Both the position numbers and the translations under genes were made by a program. A stretch of DNA of 64,000 nucleotides from positions 3,606,142 to 3,670,141 of the forward strand of contig JAEVLN010000005.1 of assembly GCA_018350325.1 (NCBI GenBank), written 5' to 3'. Positions 46,001-55,275 of this stretch are shown piece after piece. The notes beneath the pieces are model-generated. The model was not told where the DNA came from and ran no database searches. It saw only the letters and a list, made by a program, of their open reading frames with translations. Source of the stretch: Globodera rostochiensis (lineage: Eukaryota; Nematoda; Chromadorea; Rhabditida; Heteroderidae). Each line of letters opens with the position of its first letter. The stretch's first letter is position 1.

Positions 46001-46429
46001 AATTTATAATCCCCACAGAAAATTGACTACCAAAACAAACACATTTGAACTTTTCATTATCCGCCCGCTAAAAAAAAAAAAGACTGCAGGGATGCATATT
46101 TACCAATCGAAAAAGAACTTGTTAATTTTAAGGAAAAATTTAAAATATGGGAAAAAGTAGTGTTTGTTGAAAACAAAGAAAAAAATTACAACACGAAACG
46201 TTCAAATAACTTCAAGTTATAAGTATTATAAGGAGGTTGACAAATATGAGAGGAGTGGTAAAACACGGTGCTGATTTTGAGAATTATTATCAAAATTATG
46301 AGAAATTATGGTCGGAAAAATTAAATTTGATTCTAAATTGATGGTCTGAAATGAGAATAGAATGACAAATATGAAAAACAGTAGAAGAAAACCGAGAATG
46401 ACAGTCAAAAGTGTGAGAATATTAGGGGA

Positions 46430-46486
46430 AAAAGGTGAACCATTTGAAACCTATAAAAGCAAATTCAAATACCAAAACATTATGAA
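46430..46486 (+). promoter_or_regulatory. Promoter of the virus-like ORF cluster
   Basis: AAAAAGGTGAACCATTTG is followed by CCTATAAAAGC, a good TATA box about 30 nt before the ATG at 46487. The GGTGAA word links it to the array at 45752. Confidence 0.55.
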
Positions 46487-46834
46487 ATGTATCAATTTAG
46501 TCATCAAGTAAGCGATAATACAGCATTTCTGAAAAAGCTAGCTTCCAACAGTTCAGACCGAAAGAAGAACGAATTAATCGATTCTGCAACTACCGATCAA
46601 ATTTTGGCAATTGTTGAAATTTGTGTAAACATTTTGAGTTTTAATTTCAAACTTAATAAAAGACAGAAACAAAGACTTGTTCAGTACGCAGATTTTTACC
46701 GGACTATTGCCAGATCCCGTTCAGAAAAAACAGCAAGAAAGGCGATACAGCAGGGAAGCGGAATAGCATTAGGAGCGATTTTAGTCCCGATTTTAAGCGT
46801 TCTAGCTCAACATTTGTTAGAAAAAATTATATGA
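46487..46834 (+). CDS. Virus-like ORF 1 (Maverick/adintovirus-type small protein), left
   Basis: 115 aa. The N-terminal half has ASNSSDRKKNELI and ATTDQILAIVEICVNILSF. A basic part follows (NKRQKQRLVQYADFYRTI), then a Gly-containing hydrophobic tail (GSGIALGAILVPILSVLAQH). This layout (charged start, D.I..I.EC..N.L, LT.RQK..L, hydrophobic C-terminus) is one I associate with short proteins carried by Maverick-like virus-derived elements; their role, perhaps virion-associated, is not established. Its stop overlaps the start of the next ORF in ATGATGA, a viral-style compact arrangement. Confidence 0.65.
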   Translation: MYQFSHQVSDNTAFLKKLASNSSDRKKNELIDSATTDQILAIVEICVNILSFNFKLNKRQKQRLVQYADFYRTIARSRSEKTARKAIQQGSGIALGAILVPILSVLAQHLLEKII

Positions 46835-46980
46835 TGAAGTTTGCAAAGAAAATGACAATGGTCCCGGAGGCGGAATACCATGCATTATTAAATTCGCTCA
46901 GGGGCGGAGACTATTTGCAAAATGAAAAGGCCATGTTGGATGCAAAGATTATGCACAAAATTTACAAGATCCGACAATAA
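46831..46980 (+). CDS. Virus-like ORF 2 (short), left
   Basis: 49 aa starting MMKFAKKMTMVPEAEYHAL, a KKM.lVP opening followed by a helical stretch. It overlaps ORF 1 by 4 nt. The frame ends at TAA in ACAATAA, but the next frame continues open into ORF 3, so ORF 2 and ORF 3 look like one ancestral protein split by a one-base frame change near 46957-46963 (AAAATTT). The same break exists in the right arm. Confidence 0.55.
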   Translation: MMKFAKKMTMVPEAEYHALLNSLRGGDYLQNEKAMLDAKIMHKIYKIRQ

Positions 46981-47030
46981 GTGAAGATCTTAAAGCGAGT
47001 AGGCATAGTTGGCTCTATAAGGAGCGAAGA

Positions 47031-47714
47031 ATGATAAAAGGAATGGTTGATAATAGACCGCAAAGAGTTGTGATTGTTAACCAAAACCCGGCACCTAATG
47101 TTGCACCATATTTGGGGGTTAGTCAGACGAATACCCAGGCAACCGAGGAGCCAAGAAAATTTATAGTGCCTACAAAAAAGCTCAGAAGAGAAGAAAACGA
47201 AAGTGAAGAAGTTGATAAAAACTTGAGAGATGAAAATACGAGGGAGTTTATCCAATCTTCATTAATTGAAGAGGAAATTCCATCCGAATTACAGTCCCCA
47301 GTTTCTTCAGAAACATCATCGATTTTTCAAACACCCGAAAAATTGCGCAGTACTACGATCTTTCACCCAAAATTGTTGGGGGATCTTTTTAATTATGTAT
47401 CTAAAAACAAGGATACATTTAAAATAACGGCAATGGGGAAAGTTCAATCTAATAAAAATCTGACAATTGATGATAGTAATTATAAAAACATCTTGAGATA
47501 TCTCTCTGGAGAAGAGGGCGACACACCCCGAGGAGCGAAATTTCTAAAAGATCGGCTCTTAAAAGATGCGACAATACGAGAAATGATTGACAGGTCAAGC
47601 GCTATGTGGGGAAAAGGTAAAAACGTTTTTATTAAAGAGACACCTATAAAAACTACCGGAACATTGCAGCAGAAGAAAAAACCATTTAAGCCAACATTAT
47701 GGGCAAGGCTATAG
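47031..47714 (+). CDS. Virus-like ORF 3, left
   Basis: 227 aa. Acidic, Ser/Glu-rich middle (EENESEEVDKNLRDENTREF) and a C-terminal domain with FNYVSKNKDTFKITAMGK, DDSNYKNILRYLSGEEGD and FLKDRLLKDATIREMIDRS. The pattern (short beta-rich start, then an N-x-x-D-L-type helix and a terminal K/F/L helix) resembles the C-terminal domain of the KKM-type Maverick proteins. The frame is open upstream of the ATG to about 46962, so the true start may lie in ORF 2. No catalytic motif was seen. The right-arm copy at 48667 differs at about five residues. Confidence 0.6.
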   Translation: MIKGMVDNRPQRVVIVNQNPAPNVAPYLGVSQTNTQATEEPRKFIVPTKKLRREENESEEVDKNLRDENTREFIQSSLIEEEIPSELQSPVSSETSSIFQTPEKLRSTTIFHPKLLGDLFNYVSKNKDTFKITAMGKVQSNKNLTIDDSNYKNILRYLSGEEGDTPRGAKFLKDRLLKDATIREMIDRSSAMWGKGKNVFIKETPIKTTGTLQQKKKPFKPTLWARL

Positions 47715-48124
47715 ATAAGATGTTTAAAAAAGTTTAATATAATTTTGAATCTCCAACTTATAGCAGTTGCAAGGACTTTTAATTAGAGAAATTATAAACC
47801 CTGGAGTATAAAAAAGGAAAAGACAATCTTGCTAGGCGGGAAGGATATTTTGATTGCGTTAATTTAATTAAAGATTCCGATTTTGTCTGATACTTTGAAG
47901 TAACTTCATTGATGCCCCTAGTCGAGGCCAGAATTAAAAACCTGATGCATGGGGTGGCATTAAACTCGACATATCCCTAGTCCAGCCTAATGTTTGGAAT
48001 CAGCTAACGGGATCCGAACATCGGTATGGGACCTTAATAATACCCTTTCCTAGCCCATCTAATAAATACTTTCTATAGCTTACCTTACGTGTATGGCCAG
48101 CGTTAGTTATATCAAAAAATGGTA

Positions 48125-48262
48125 TGAGTGTGAAACACAAAAGGATGAACCTCAAATGGTATAAAGGTGAAATTCAAATAGGTGAAAAAGGTGAAATCTG
48201 GTGAAAGTTCACCAAAAAGTATATAGGGCACGTGTTTTAGAGGGTAATATGCAAAATAAAAA
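48125..48262 (+). promoter_or_regulatory. GGTGAA array and TATA box before FLYWCH ORF
   Basis: GGTGAAATTC, GGTGAAAAAGGTGAAATC and GGTGAAAGTTCACC are followed by AAAAAGTATATAGGGCACGTG about 40 nt before the ATG. It is a diverged paralogue of the array at 45752. Confidence 0.6.
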
Positions 48263-48264
48263 AA

Positions 48265-48489
48265 ATGTCAAAATTAAACACAATAAAAGATGGAATGGGG
48301 AAATTTTGCGATGGTTATCGATATTATAAACATAAGTCAACAAAATTCAAGACATGGTGGAAGTGTGAATGGTTTAGATATGGTTGTGAGGGGTGGGGGT
48401 TCGAGGGGGATGAGAAATTTATTCTTACGCGAAACCACAATCACGCCCCAGACCCAATTTTATTGCAAATTGAAAATGAATTAAATTAA
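48265..48489 (+). CDS. FLYWCH-type zinc-finger ORF
   Basis: 74 aa. After GKFCDGYRYYKHKS come KTWWKCEWFRYGC and LTRNHNHAPD. The order (G-Y-x-Y, W-x-C, C, then H-N-H) is the FLYWCH zinc-binding pattern of two Cys and two His, a DNA-binding module common in metazoan transposon-derived proteins. The 225-nt ORF is nearly just the domain. It lies alone in the palindrome centre with its own TATA box. Confidence 0.72.
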   Translation: MSKLNTIKDGMGKFCDGYRYYKHKSTKFKTWWKCEWFRYGCEGWGFEGDEKFILTRNHNHAPDPILLQIENELN

Positions 48490-48666
48490 TTCGCATAAAA
48501 TCGGAATCTTTAATTAAATTAACGCAATCAAAATATCCTTCCCGCCTAGCAAGATTGTCTTTTCCTTTTTTATACTCCAGGGTTTATAATTTCTCTAATT
48601 AAAAGTCCTTGCAACTGCTATAAGTTGGAGATTCAAAATTATATTAAACTTTTTTAAACATCTTAT

Positions 48667-49350
48667 CTATAGCCTTGCCCATAATGTTGGCTTAAATGGT
48701 TTTTTCTTCTGCTGCAATGTTCCAGTAGTTTTTATAGGGTTGTCTTTAATAAAAACGTTTTTACCTTTTCCCCACATAGCGCTTGACCTGTCAACCATTT
48801 CTCGTATTGTCGCATCTTTTAAGAGCCGATCTTTTAGAAATTTCGCTCCTCGGGGTGTGTCGCCCTCTTCTCCAGAGAGATATCTCAAGATGTTTTTATA
48901 ATTACTATCATCAATTGGCAGATTTTTATTAGATTGAACTTTCCCCATTGCCGTTATTTTAAATGTATCCTTGTTTTTAGATACATAATTAAAAAGATCC
49001 CCCAACAATTTTGGGTGAAAGATCGTAGTACTGCGCAATTTTTCGGGTGTTTGAAAAATCGATGATGTTTCTGAAGAAACTGGGGACTGTAATTCGGATG
49101 GAATTTCCTCTTCAATTAATGAAGATTGGATAAACTCCCTCGTATTTTCATCTCTCAAGTTTTTATCAACTTCTTCACTTTCGTTTTCTTCTCTTCTGAG
49201 CCTTTTTGTAGGCACTATAAATTTTCTTGGCTCCTCGGTTGCCTGGGTATTCGTCTGACTAACCCCCAAATATGGTGCAACATTAGGTGCCGGGTTTTGG
49301 TTAACAATCACAACTCTTTGCGGTCTATTATCAACCATTCCTTTTATCAT
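48667..49350 (-). CDS. Virus-like ORF 3, right
   Basis: Mirror copy of 47031-47714, 227 aa and intact. Differences are few (TKRLRR, NLPIDD, REMVDRS, KDNPIK). An open frame in both arms suggests either recent duplication or constraint. Confidence 0.6.
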   Translation of the reverse strand: MIKGMVDNRPQRVVIVNQNPAPNVAPYLGVSQTNTQATEEPRKFIVPTKRLRREENESEEVDKNLRDENTREFIQSSLIEEEIPSELQSPVSSETSSIFQTPEKLRSTTIFHPKLLGDLFNYVSKNKDTFKITAMGKVQSNKNLPIDDSNYKNILRYLSGEEGDTPRGAKFLKDRLLKDATIREMVDRSSAMWGKGKNVFIKDNPIKTTGTLQQKKKPFKPTLWARL

Positions 49351-49400
49351 TCTTCGCTCCTTATAGAGCCAACTATGCCTACTCGCTTTAAGATCTTCAC

Positions 49401-49550
49401 TTATTGTCGGATCTTGTAAATTTTGTGCATAATCTTTGCATCCAACATGGCCTTTTCATTTTGCAAATAGTCTCCGCCCCTGAGCGAATTTAATAATGCA
49501 TGGTATTCCGCCTCCGGGACCATTGTCATTTTCTTTGCAAACTTCATCAT
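49401..49550 (-). CDS. Virus-like ORF 2, right
   Basis: Mirror copy of 46831-46980 with the same ATGATGA overlap and the same frame break before ORF 3. Confidence 0.5.
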   Translation of the reverse strand: MMKFAKKMTMVPEAEYHALLNSLRGGDYLQNEKAMLDAKIMHKIYKIRQ

Positions 49551-49894
49551 ATAATTTTTTCTAACAAATGTTGAGCTAGAACGCTTAAAATCGGGACTAA
49601 AATCGCTCCTAATGCTATTCCGCTTCCCTGCTGTATCGCCTTTCTTGCTGTTTTTTCTGAACGGGATCTGGCAATAGTCCGGTAAAAATCTGCGTACTGA
49701 ACAAGTCTTTGTTTCTGTCTTTTATTAAGTTTGAAATTAAAACTCAAAATGTTTACACAAATTTCAACAATTGCCAAAATTTGATCGGTAGTTGCAGATT
49801 CGATTAATTCGTTCTTCTTTCGGTCTGAACTGTTGGAAGCTAGCTTTTTCAGAAATGCTGTATTATCGCTTACTTGATGACTAAATTGATACAT
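49547..49894 (-). CDS. Virus-like ORF 1, right
   Basis: Mirror copy of 46487-46834. One residue differs (ELIESATT instead of ELIDSATT). The TATA box CCTATAAAAGC lies upstream on the minus strand near 49920-49930. Confidence 0.63.
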   Translation of the reverse strand: MYQFSHQVSDNTAFLKKLASNSSDRKKNELIESATTDQILAIVEICVNILSFNFKLNKRQKQRLVQYADFYRTIARSRSEKTARKAIQQGSGIALGAILVPILSVLAQHLLEKII

Positions 49895-52800
49895 TTCATC
49901 ATGTTTTGGTATTTGAATTTGCTTTTATAGGTTTCAAATGGTTCACCTTTTTCCCCTAATATTCTCACACTTTTGACTGTCATTCTCGGTTTTCTTCTAC
50001 TGTTTTTCATATTTGTCATTCCATTCTCATTTCAGACCATCAATTTAGAATCAAATTTAATTTTTCCGACCATAATTTCTCATAATTTTGATAATAATTC
50101 TCAAAATTCAGCACCGTGTTTTACCACTCCTCTCATATTTGTCAACCTCCTTATAATACTTATAACTTGAAGTTATTTGAACGTTTCGTGTTGTAATTTT
50201 TTTCTTTGTTTTCAACAAACACTACTTTTTCCCATATTTTAAATTTTTATTTTTTCCTTAAAATTAACAAGTTCTTTTTCGATTGGTAAATATGCATCCC
50301 TGCAGTCTTTTTTTTTTAGCGGGCGGATAATGAAAAGTTCAAATGTGTTTGTTTTGGTGGTCAATTTTCTGTGGGGATTATAAATTTAATTTAGTGTTGA
50401 GCGGGAGTGGAAGATGACAGTGGTAGACTTTCGTTTTGGTTAACCAGTACAAAATTTCCTCTGTTTAAGTTTGACATTTTATTTATGCATACTACCCCCA
50501 TAAAACACATGTCCTATATACTTTTAGGTGAAATTTCACCCGATTTCACCTCTTTTCACCTATTTTGTGTTCACCCTTTTAACCTAATTGTGTTTCTCCC
50601 TTTTCACCCATTTGTTCGTTTCACTCTTTTCACTTCAACATCGAAACACCAAAATTTTTTATTTGTTTTTTTATGAGCCTGCAATTTTTTGTGGTCTAAA
50701 CTACAAAAAGGGAAAAAGGTTGACGACCAATTTTTTGGACAGGAAAAGTGGTAATTACGGGAGGAAAAAATATTGAAGAAATTAACGAAATGTACTATCA
50801 CATTATGCCCTATTTAAAAATGTCACAAAAGTCAAATCGATTTTCCAAATGTTTTTGTTGCAACTTTTGAGCGGCGGAAGTTTAATTGACAGGTGACCCG
50901 TCAAAATTTTTTGGTGCGCGGAAAAAGTTTTGATTGACAGGTGCCCTAATGACCTTGAGGGAGGGGGGAGGGAAATTAAATTTGGCAATGGGCCCAATAG
51001 GTTCTGGGGCCCCCATAAAAAAGTAGGGGTGTTTAACTCCGCGCGGTTTGGTTGGGACTGAATTGACCGCAAACTGCTCGCATTTGTGCCAGATAGAAGG
51101 CGGGATGTTCAAAAGACCCAATAGGTTTGGGTTTAGTGGCGGTAAGTTCAAAGGACCCGACCTCTCCAATAGGTTTGGCTTGGGGCGGCATGATCAAAGA
51201 GTTGAACCTCTCAAAAGGTTTTGGCTTGGGCGGCAAGATCAAAGGTTAGTCCCCTTCAATAGGTTTTTTATGAGCCTGAAATTTTTTGTGGTCTAAACTA
51301 CAAAAGAGGAAAAAGATTGACTGCCTTAATTTTTTGGACGGGCAAAGTGGTAATAACGGGTGGAAAAAATATTGAAGAAATTAACGAAATATATTATATG
51401 CCTTATTTAAAAATGTCGCAACAGTGAAATCGATTTTCCAAATGTTTTTGTTGCAAATTTTGAGCGGCGGAAGTTTGATTGACAGGTGAGAGGGAAAATT
51501 TTTGGTGCGCGGAGAAAGTTTGATTGACAGGTGCCGTAATGACCTTGAGGGGCGGCGAGGGAAAATTGATTTGGCATGCGGCTTTATAGGTTTTAGGGGA
51601 CCAATTTAATTGAGCTTTTAGTTTGTAGTTGTGTGTGATACGGGCATTTTTTGTAAAAACATTCAATAGGCTTGGATCTCGGTTAAATTAATGGATTACT
51701 TTGAACTTCGCGTTTTTTCAGTGCCAATACCGTTTTTACATTGAGAGCACATAGTATCGTTCACTGGTCCTTAAAAAAATATTTGTGAAGTAATTTTGTA
51801 CAGAAAAATCTCCTCTTTCAAATGGTATATCGTTTGTAAAAAACAGATCAAAATTCACAGACTAGATAGGTTTTGTAGACCTCTTATTGATAGTACGGGT
51901 AACAAAAGAGAATTGCCTAATCATCATTAACAATCGCTGTCATCCTCATCATAGTCGTTATTGTCATATTATTGTCGTCTTTTGTCATACAGTTTGTCAT
52001 AAATGTTCACCTTTTATCATGCCTTAGTCGTCCTTTGTCATCTATTTGTCATGCATAGTCATACTGTTTGCCATACTTTGTAATAATAATCCGCTAACCC
52101 CGCGCGGTTTGTTTGGGACTGAAATGTCTCGCTTTTGGGATCAGGTAGAAGGCGGCATGATCAAAGGGCGACGGTACCCGGACGGTTTTGGCCGGGCGAT
52201 TCCAGCTTTTGGTCTGGTGGCGGTAAGTTCAAAGGACCCAATAGGTTTTGGCTTTGTGGCGGCAAGATCAAAGGATCTGACCCCTCCAATAGGTTTGGGT
52301 ACCCGCGCCCTTTTTGGCCGCGCCGTACCCGCGCGGTTTTGTTGGGACTGAAATAACCGCAAACCGCTCGCTTTTGGGATCAGGTAGAAGGCGGCATGAT
52401 CAAAGCCCCAATGGGTTTAAGTTGAGTGGCGGCATGATCAAAGGGTTGGACCCCTCCAATAGGTTTGGGTTTGGTGGTGGTAAGGTCAACGGGTTGGACC
52501 CCTCCCATAGGTTTAGGTTTGGGGGCGGCATGATCAAAGGGCAGACCCCCTCCAATAGGCTTAGGTTTGGTGGCGGCATGATCAAAGGGCAGACCCCCTC
52601 CAATAGGCTTAGGTTTGGTGGCGACATGATCAAAGGCCGCTCGGTACCCGCTCGGTTTTGGCCCGGGCTATACCCGGGCGGTTTTGACCCGGGCTAATAC
52701 CCGGGCGGTTTTGACCCGGGCTATACCCGGGCGGTTTTGACGTCATATGCTGCTCATAACTTTTTTTGTGCATCACAGCCGTATAACATTGCTACCGCGT

Positions 52801-52975
52801 ACTGATGGGTGACCAAGTTGATGCCGATACGGGGAAAGCAGGGGATCCCCGGCTATTCTCAGTTTTCGAAAGGCCTATCCAAATCTCAAGGTCTCTCGAA
52901 ATAAATAGGATCGGTTTCTGCGCGTTTTGATAAGATTCGACTCATAAAATTATACGAATTTCAATGATCTTCGAT

Positions 52976-53993
52976 GGACGGAGGATGACTCGTTCCCGGC
53001 AACTCGTTCCCCACCCCCGACTCGTTCTCTTTACCCCGACTCGTTCTCTTTACCCCGACTCGTTCTCTTTACCCCGACTCGTTCTCTTTACCCCGACTCG
53101 TTCTCTTTACCCCGACTCGTTCTCTTTACCCCGATTCGTTCTCTTTACCCCGACTCGTTCTCTTTACCCCGACTCGTTCTCTTTACCCCGACTCGTTCTC
53201 TTTACCCCGATTCGTTCTCTTTACCCCGACTCGTTCTCTTTACCCCGACTTGTTCTCTTTACCCCGACTCGTTCTCTTTACCCCGACTCGTTCTCTTTAC
53301 CCCGACTCGTTCTCTTTACCCCGACTCGTTCTCTTTACCCCGACTTGTTCTCTTTACCCCGACTCGTTCCCCATAATAAAAATGACAAAAACCCTCAAAA
53401 ATCGTACAAATTCGTTCGTAGAACATAATCCGGGTTCACTTTTTGCGTATGTCGGATCCCTAACCCGAATTCAAACAATTGGTCAAAAAAACTTTTTTGC
53501 AAAAAAAAAAACAAAAAAAAATTTTGAAAAAAAGTCTTTTTAAAGTGGTTAAAACTTATTGCTAGGGGTTTTTGGGGTTCTAGGGTTACTATTTTCAAAA
53601 AATTTTTTTTTTAAATCGATTTTCTGTAACAAAAATCTTCAAAATGCATATTCGTTTGCTCTGCCGATCATCCTTACACCCATTTTGTATCTTTTAACGA
53701 TTTAAAAAAAACATTTTTTTATAAAAAATTTTTTTGTTCGACTAAGTGTTCGAATTTGGGTTAGGGGTTCAGAATTAATTAAAATGGAGGTCAGAATCGG
53801 ATTCTAGTCCCCGGTATACCCCGAGAAAGAACTTTTTATCGACTTTGGAAACCAAAATTTTTTTTAAAAGTCGGGGTAAAGGGAACGAATCGGGGTAAAG
53901 AGAACGAGTCGGGGTAAAGAGAACGAGTCGGGGTAAAGAGAACGAGTCGGGGTAAAGAGAACGAGTTGGCCGGGAACGAGTTGGGATTTTACC
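52976..53993. mobile_element. Foldback/MULE-like element, expanded form
   Basis: Ends GGACGGAGGATGACTCGTTC and the complement of GGTAAAATCCCAACTCGTTC, with a perfect 9-bp duplication ATCTTCGAT (52967-52975 and 53994-54002). The left arm is expanded into about 18 units of CCCCGACTCGTTCTCTTTA (53015-53365). The right arm (53872-53970) has about 5 reverse-complement units. The middle (53375-53865) is AT-rich without a gene. Confidence 0.9.
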
Positions 53994-54002
53994 ATCTTCG
54001 AT

Positions 54003-54961
54003 CCGCGTTTCGCTTTCGACGAAAATGTTTTGTTTAAAGACCGCTTGGTGCCATGCCCGCAGTGTCCTTATTTATAAAATTTGCCCTTATTTCAAGTCTT
54101 TGGGACCATATTTTGTCTTTTTTTCGAATTTTGATGGAGCGCCAACATAATTCCACGGAATGTCAAAGCCAGTAAATGTCAAAAAAAACAAATTTTTTTC
54201 TATTTGATTCCCTCAGAAAATCAATACCAACGTGAAATAATTTATCAGTTGTTAAATTCTTTTTACCGAAATACCGTACCGAAGAATTTTTTAGAATTTC
54301 GGTATTTTTCGGTAATACTGAGCCATTTCTGAATACCGCAATTTTTCGGTATTTTGAAAAATGGATATTTTTAACAATTTAAGCATTATATGGTGAAGTA
54401 AATATTTCTAAAAATTTAAAAAATATTTCAGATTTTTAAAATTTTTTCGGCTACATTTACAAATTTTTGGTAAAATTTTAAAGAATGCATGAAATAAAGT
54501 TTAAAATGCAGAAAAATTAATCATTTTTACTTTTTGAGATGTTTTCTCCATTTAAAAAAATAGTTTCAATCTTTTGTGAAAATTAAATTTTCCCAAAGGG
54601 GGACCCTTTTGGGATTTAATCGAAAATTTTTCTCTTTAAGTTCAGTTGAAATGAACCCGGAAACTGCTGAATTAATAATCAAATTATAAGTAATGATTAA
54701 AAGTTCTTGTTCATTTTAAATTGAAATTCAAAAAATTTCTTTTTTTTTCGATATCGGTAATATACCGAAATACCGATACCGACCGAAAAACCCCATTCCG
54801 GGAGCGGAAGTTCAAAATTAACATTGAACGGGACTCGCCGGGCTCTACCCCTATGCTAAGCACCATTTTTTCCAAATTCTCCGAACGGTTGGCCTTTCCA
54901 GTTATTAGATTAGGTATGTATATTTTTTTTATAAAATTTAGTAAAGAAAATAGTCATTCTT
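54003..54961. other. AT-rich stretch with ATACCGAAATACCG words
   Basis: CGGTATTTTTCGG and its complement occur at 54260-54360 and 54760-54790, perhaps a degraded inverted-repeat element. No gene was seen. Confidence 0.4.
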
Positions 54962-55275
54962 TTCATAGAGGAAACGCCACTCAAAACACTTGATGAAATA
55001 TTCGGAGAAGGCTGGTGGGACAAAAGTGAAGCCGAAGATTTGAAAATGCCGCCAACAAACTTTGGTCAAAATGTCCATCACCAAATCGACCGGCAGAACA
55101 CCCAAATTGGAGAAATTGAAACCAATTCAACTGATCAGAATCCTCCTCTCACAGAGACTGATCAAGGAATTGATGAAACGTTATTATGAAATTAAGGACA
55201 AAAATCCTAAAATTAGTGACGAGAAAATTGCCAAAATGTTGAAAATTGTCTCATGCACTTTGGTTAATTACCGTA
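54962..55275 (+). pseudogene. Triple-HTH family copy I, internal deletion
   Basis: It begins in the acidic block (EETPLKTLDEIFGEGWWD) without a signal peptide, keeps one repeat (GEIETNSTDQ), then jumps from the TETDQ linker directly to the exon-2 module (KELMKRYYEIKDKNPKI). HTH 1, HTH 2 and the intron are missing. It ends after MLKIVSCTLV in unrelated DNA. Confidence 0.75.

Larger units (their letters stand above)
41454..46356. repeat. 4,902-bp tandem duplication, unit 2
   Basis: Second unit, ending at ATGAGAA before the unique virus-like region. The junction shows only a few bases of shared sequence (GAGAA). Confidence 0.92.
43473..47886. repeat. Giant inverted repeat, left arm
   Basis: From AGCAGCATATGACGTC near 43473 to AAAGATTCCGATTTT near 47886 the sequence is mirrored by 48498-52754. 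The arms differ by substitutions (several amino-acid changes in the shared ORFs), indels and array length, so they are not exact mirror copies. Confidence 0.92.
47887..48497. other. Palindrome centre (611 bp, unique)
   Basis: The non-mirrored spacer between the arms. It holds GC-poor DNA, a GGTGAA cluster with a TATA box (48125-48235) and the FLYWCH-type ORF. Confidence 0.8.
48498..52754. repeat. Giant inverted repeat, right arm
   Basis: Mirror of 43473-47886. It has fewer 26-bp units (about 3 versus 6) and lacks about 130 bp of the 48-bp unit block. Beyond 52754 similarity stops at TGCTGCTCATAAC. Confidence 0.92.

Noticed and set aside
46951..46967. Programmed -1 frameshift site at AAAATTT
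   Set aside because: The heptamer is not in the X-XXY-YYZ phase of ORF 2, and no downstream stem was evident. It is kept only as a frame break.
53395..53598. Minus-strand ORF inside the foldback element
   Set aside because: Low-complexity Phe/Lys sequence from A- and T-runs, with no similarity to a transposase.
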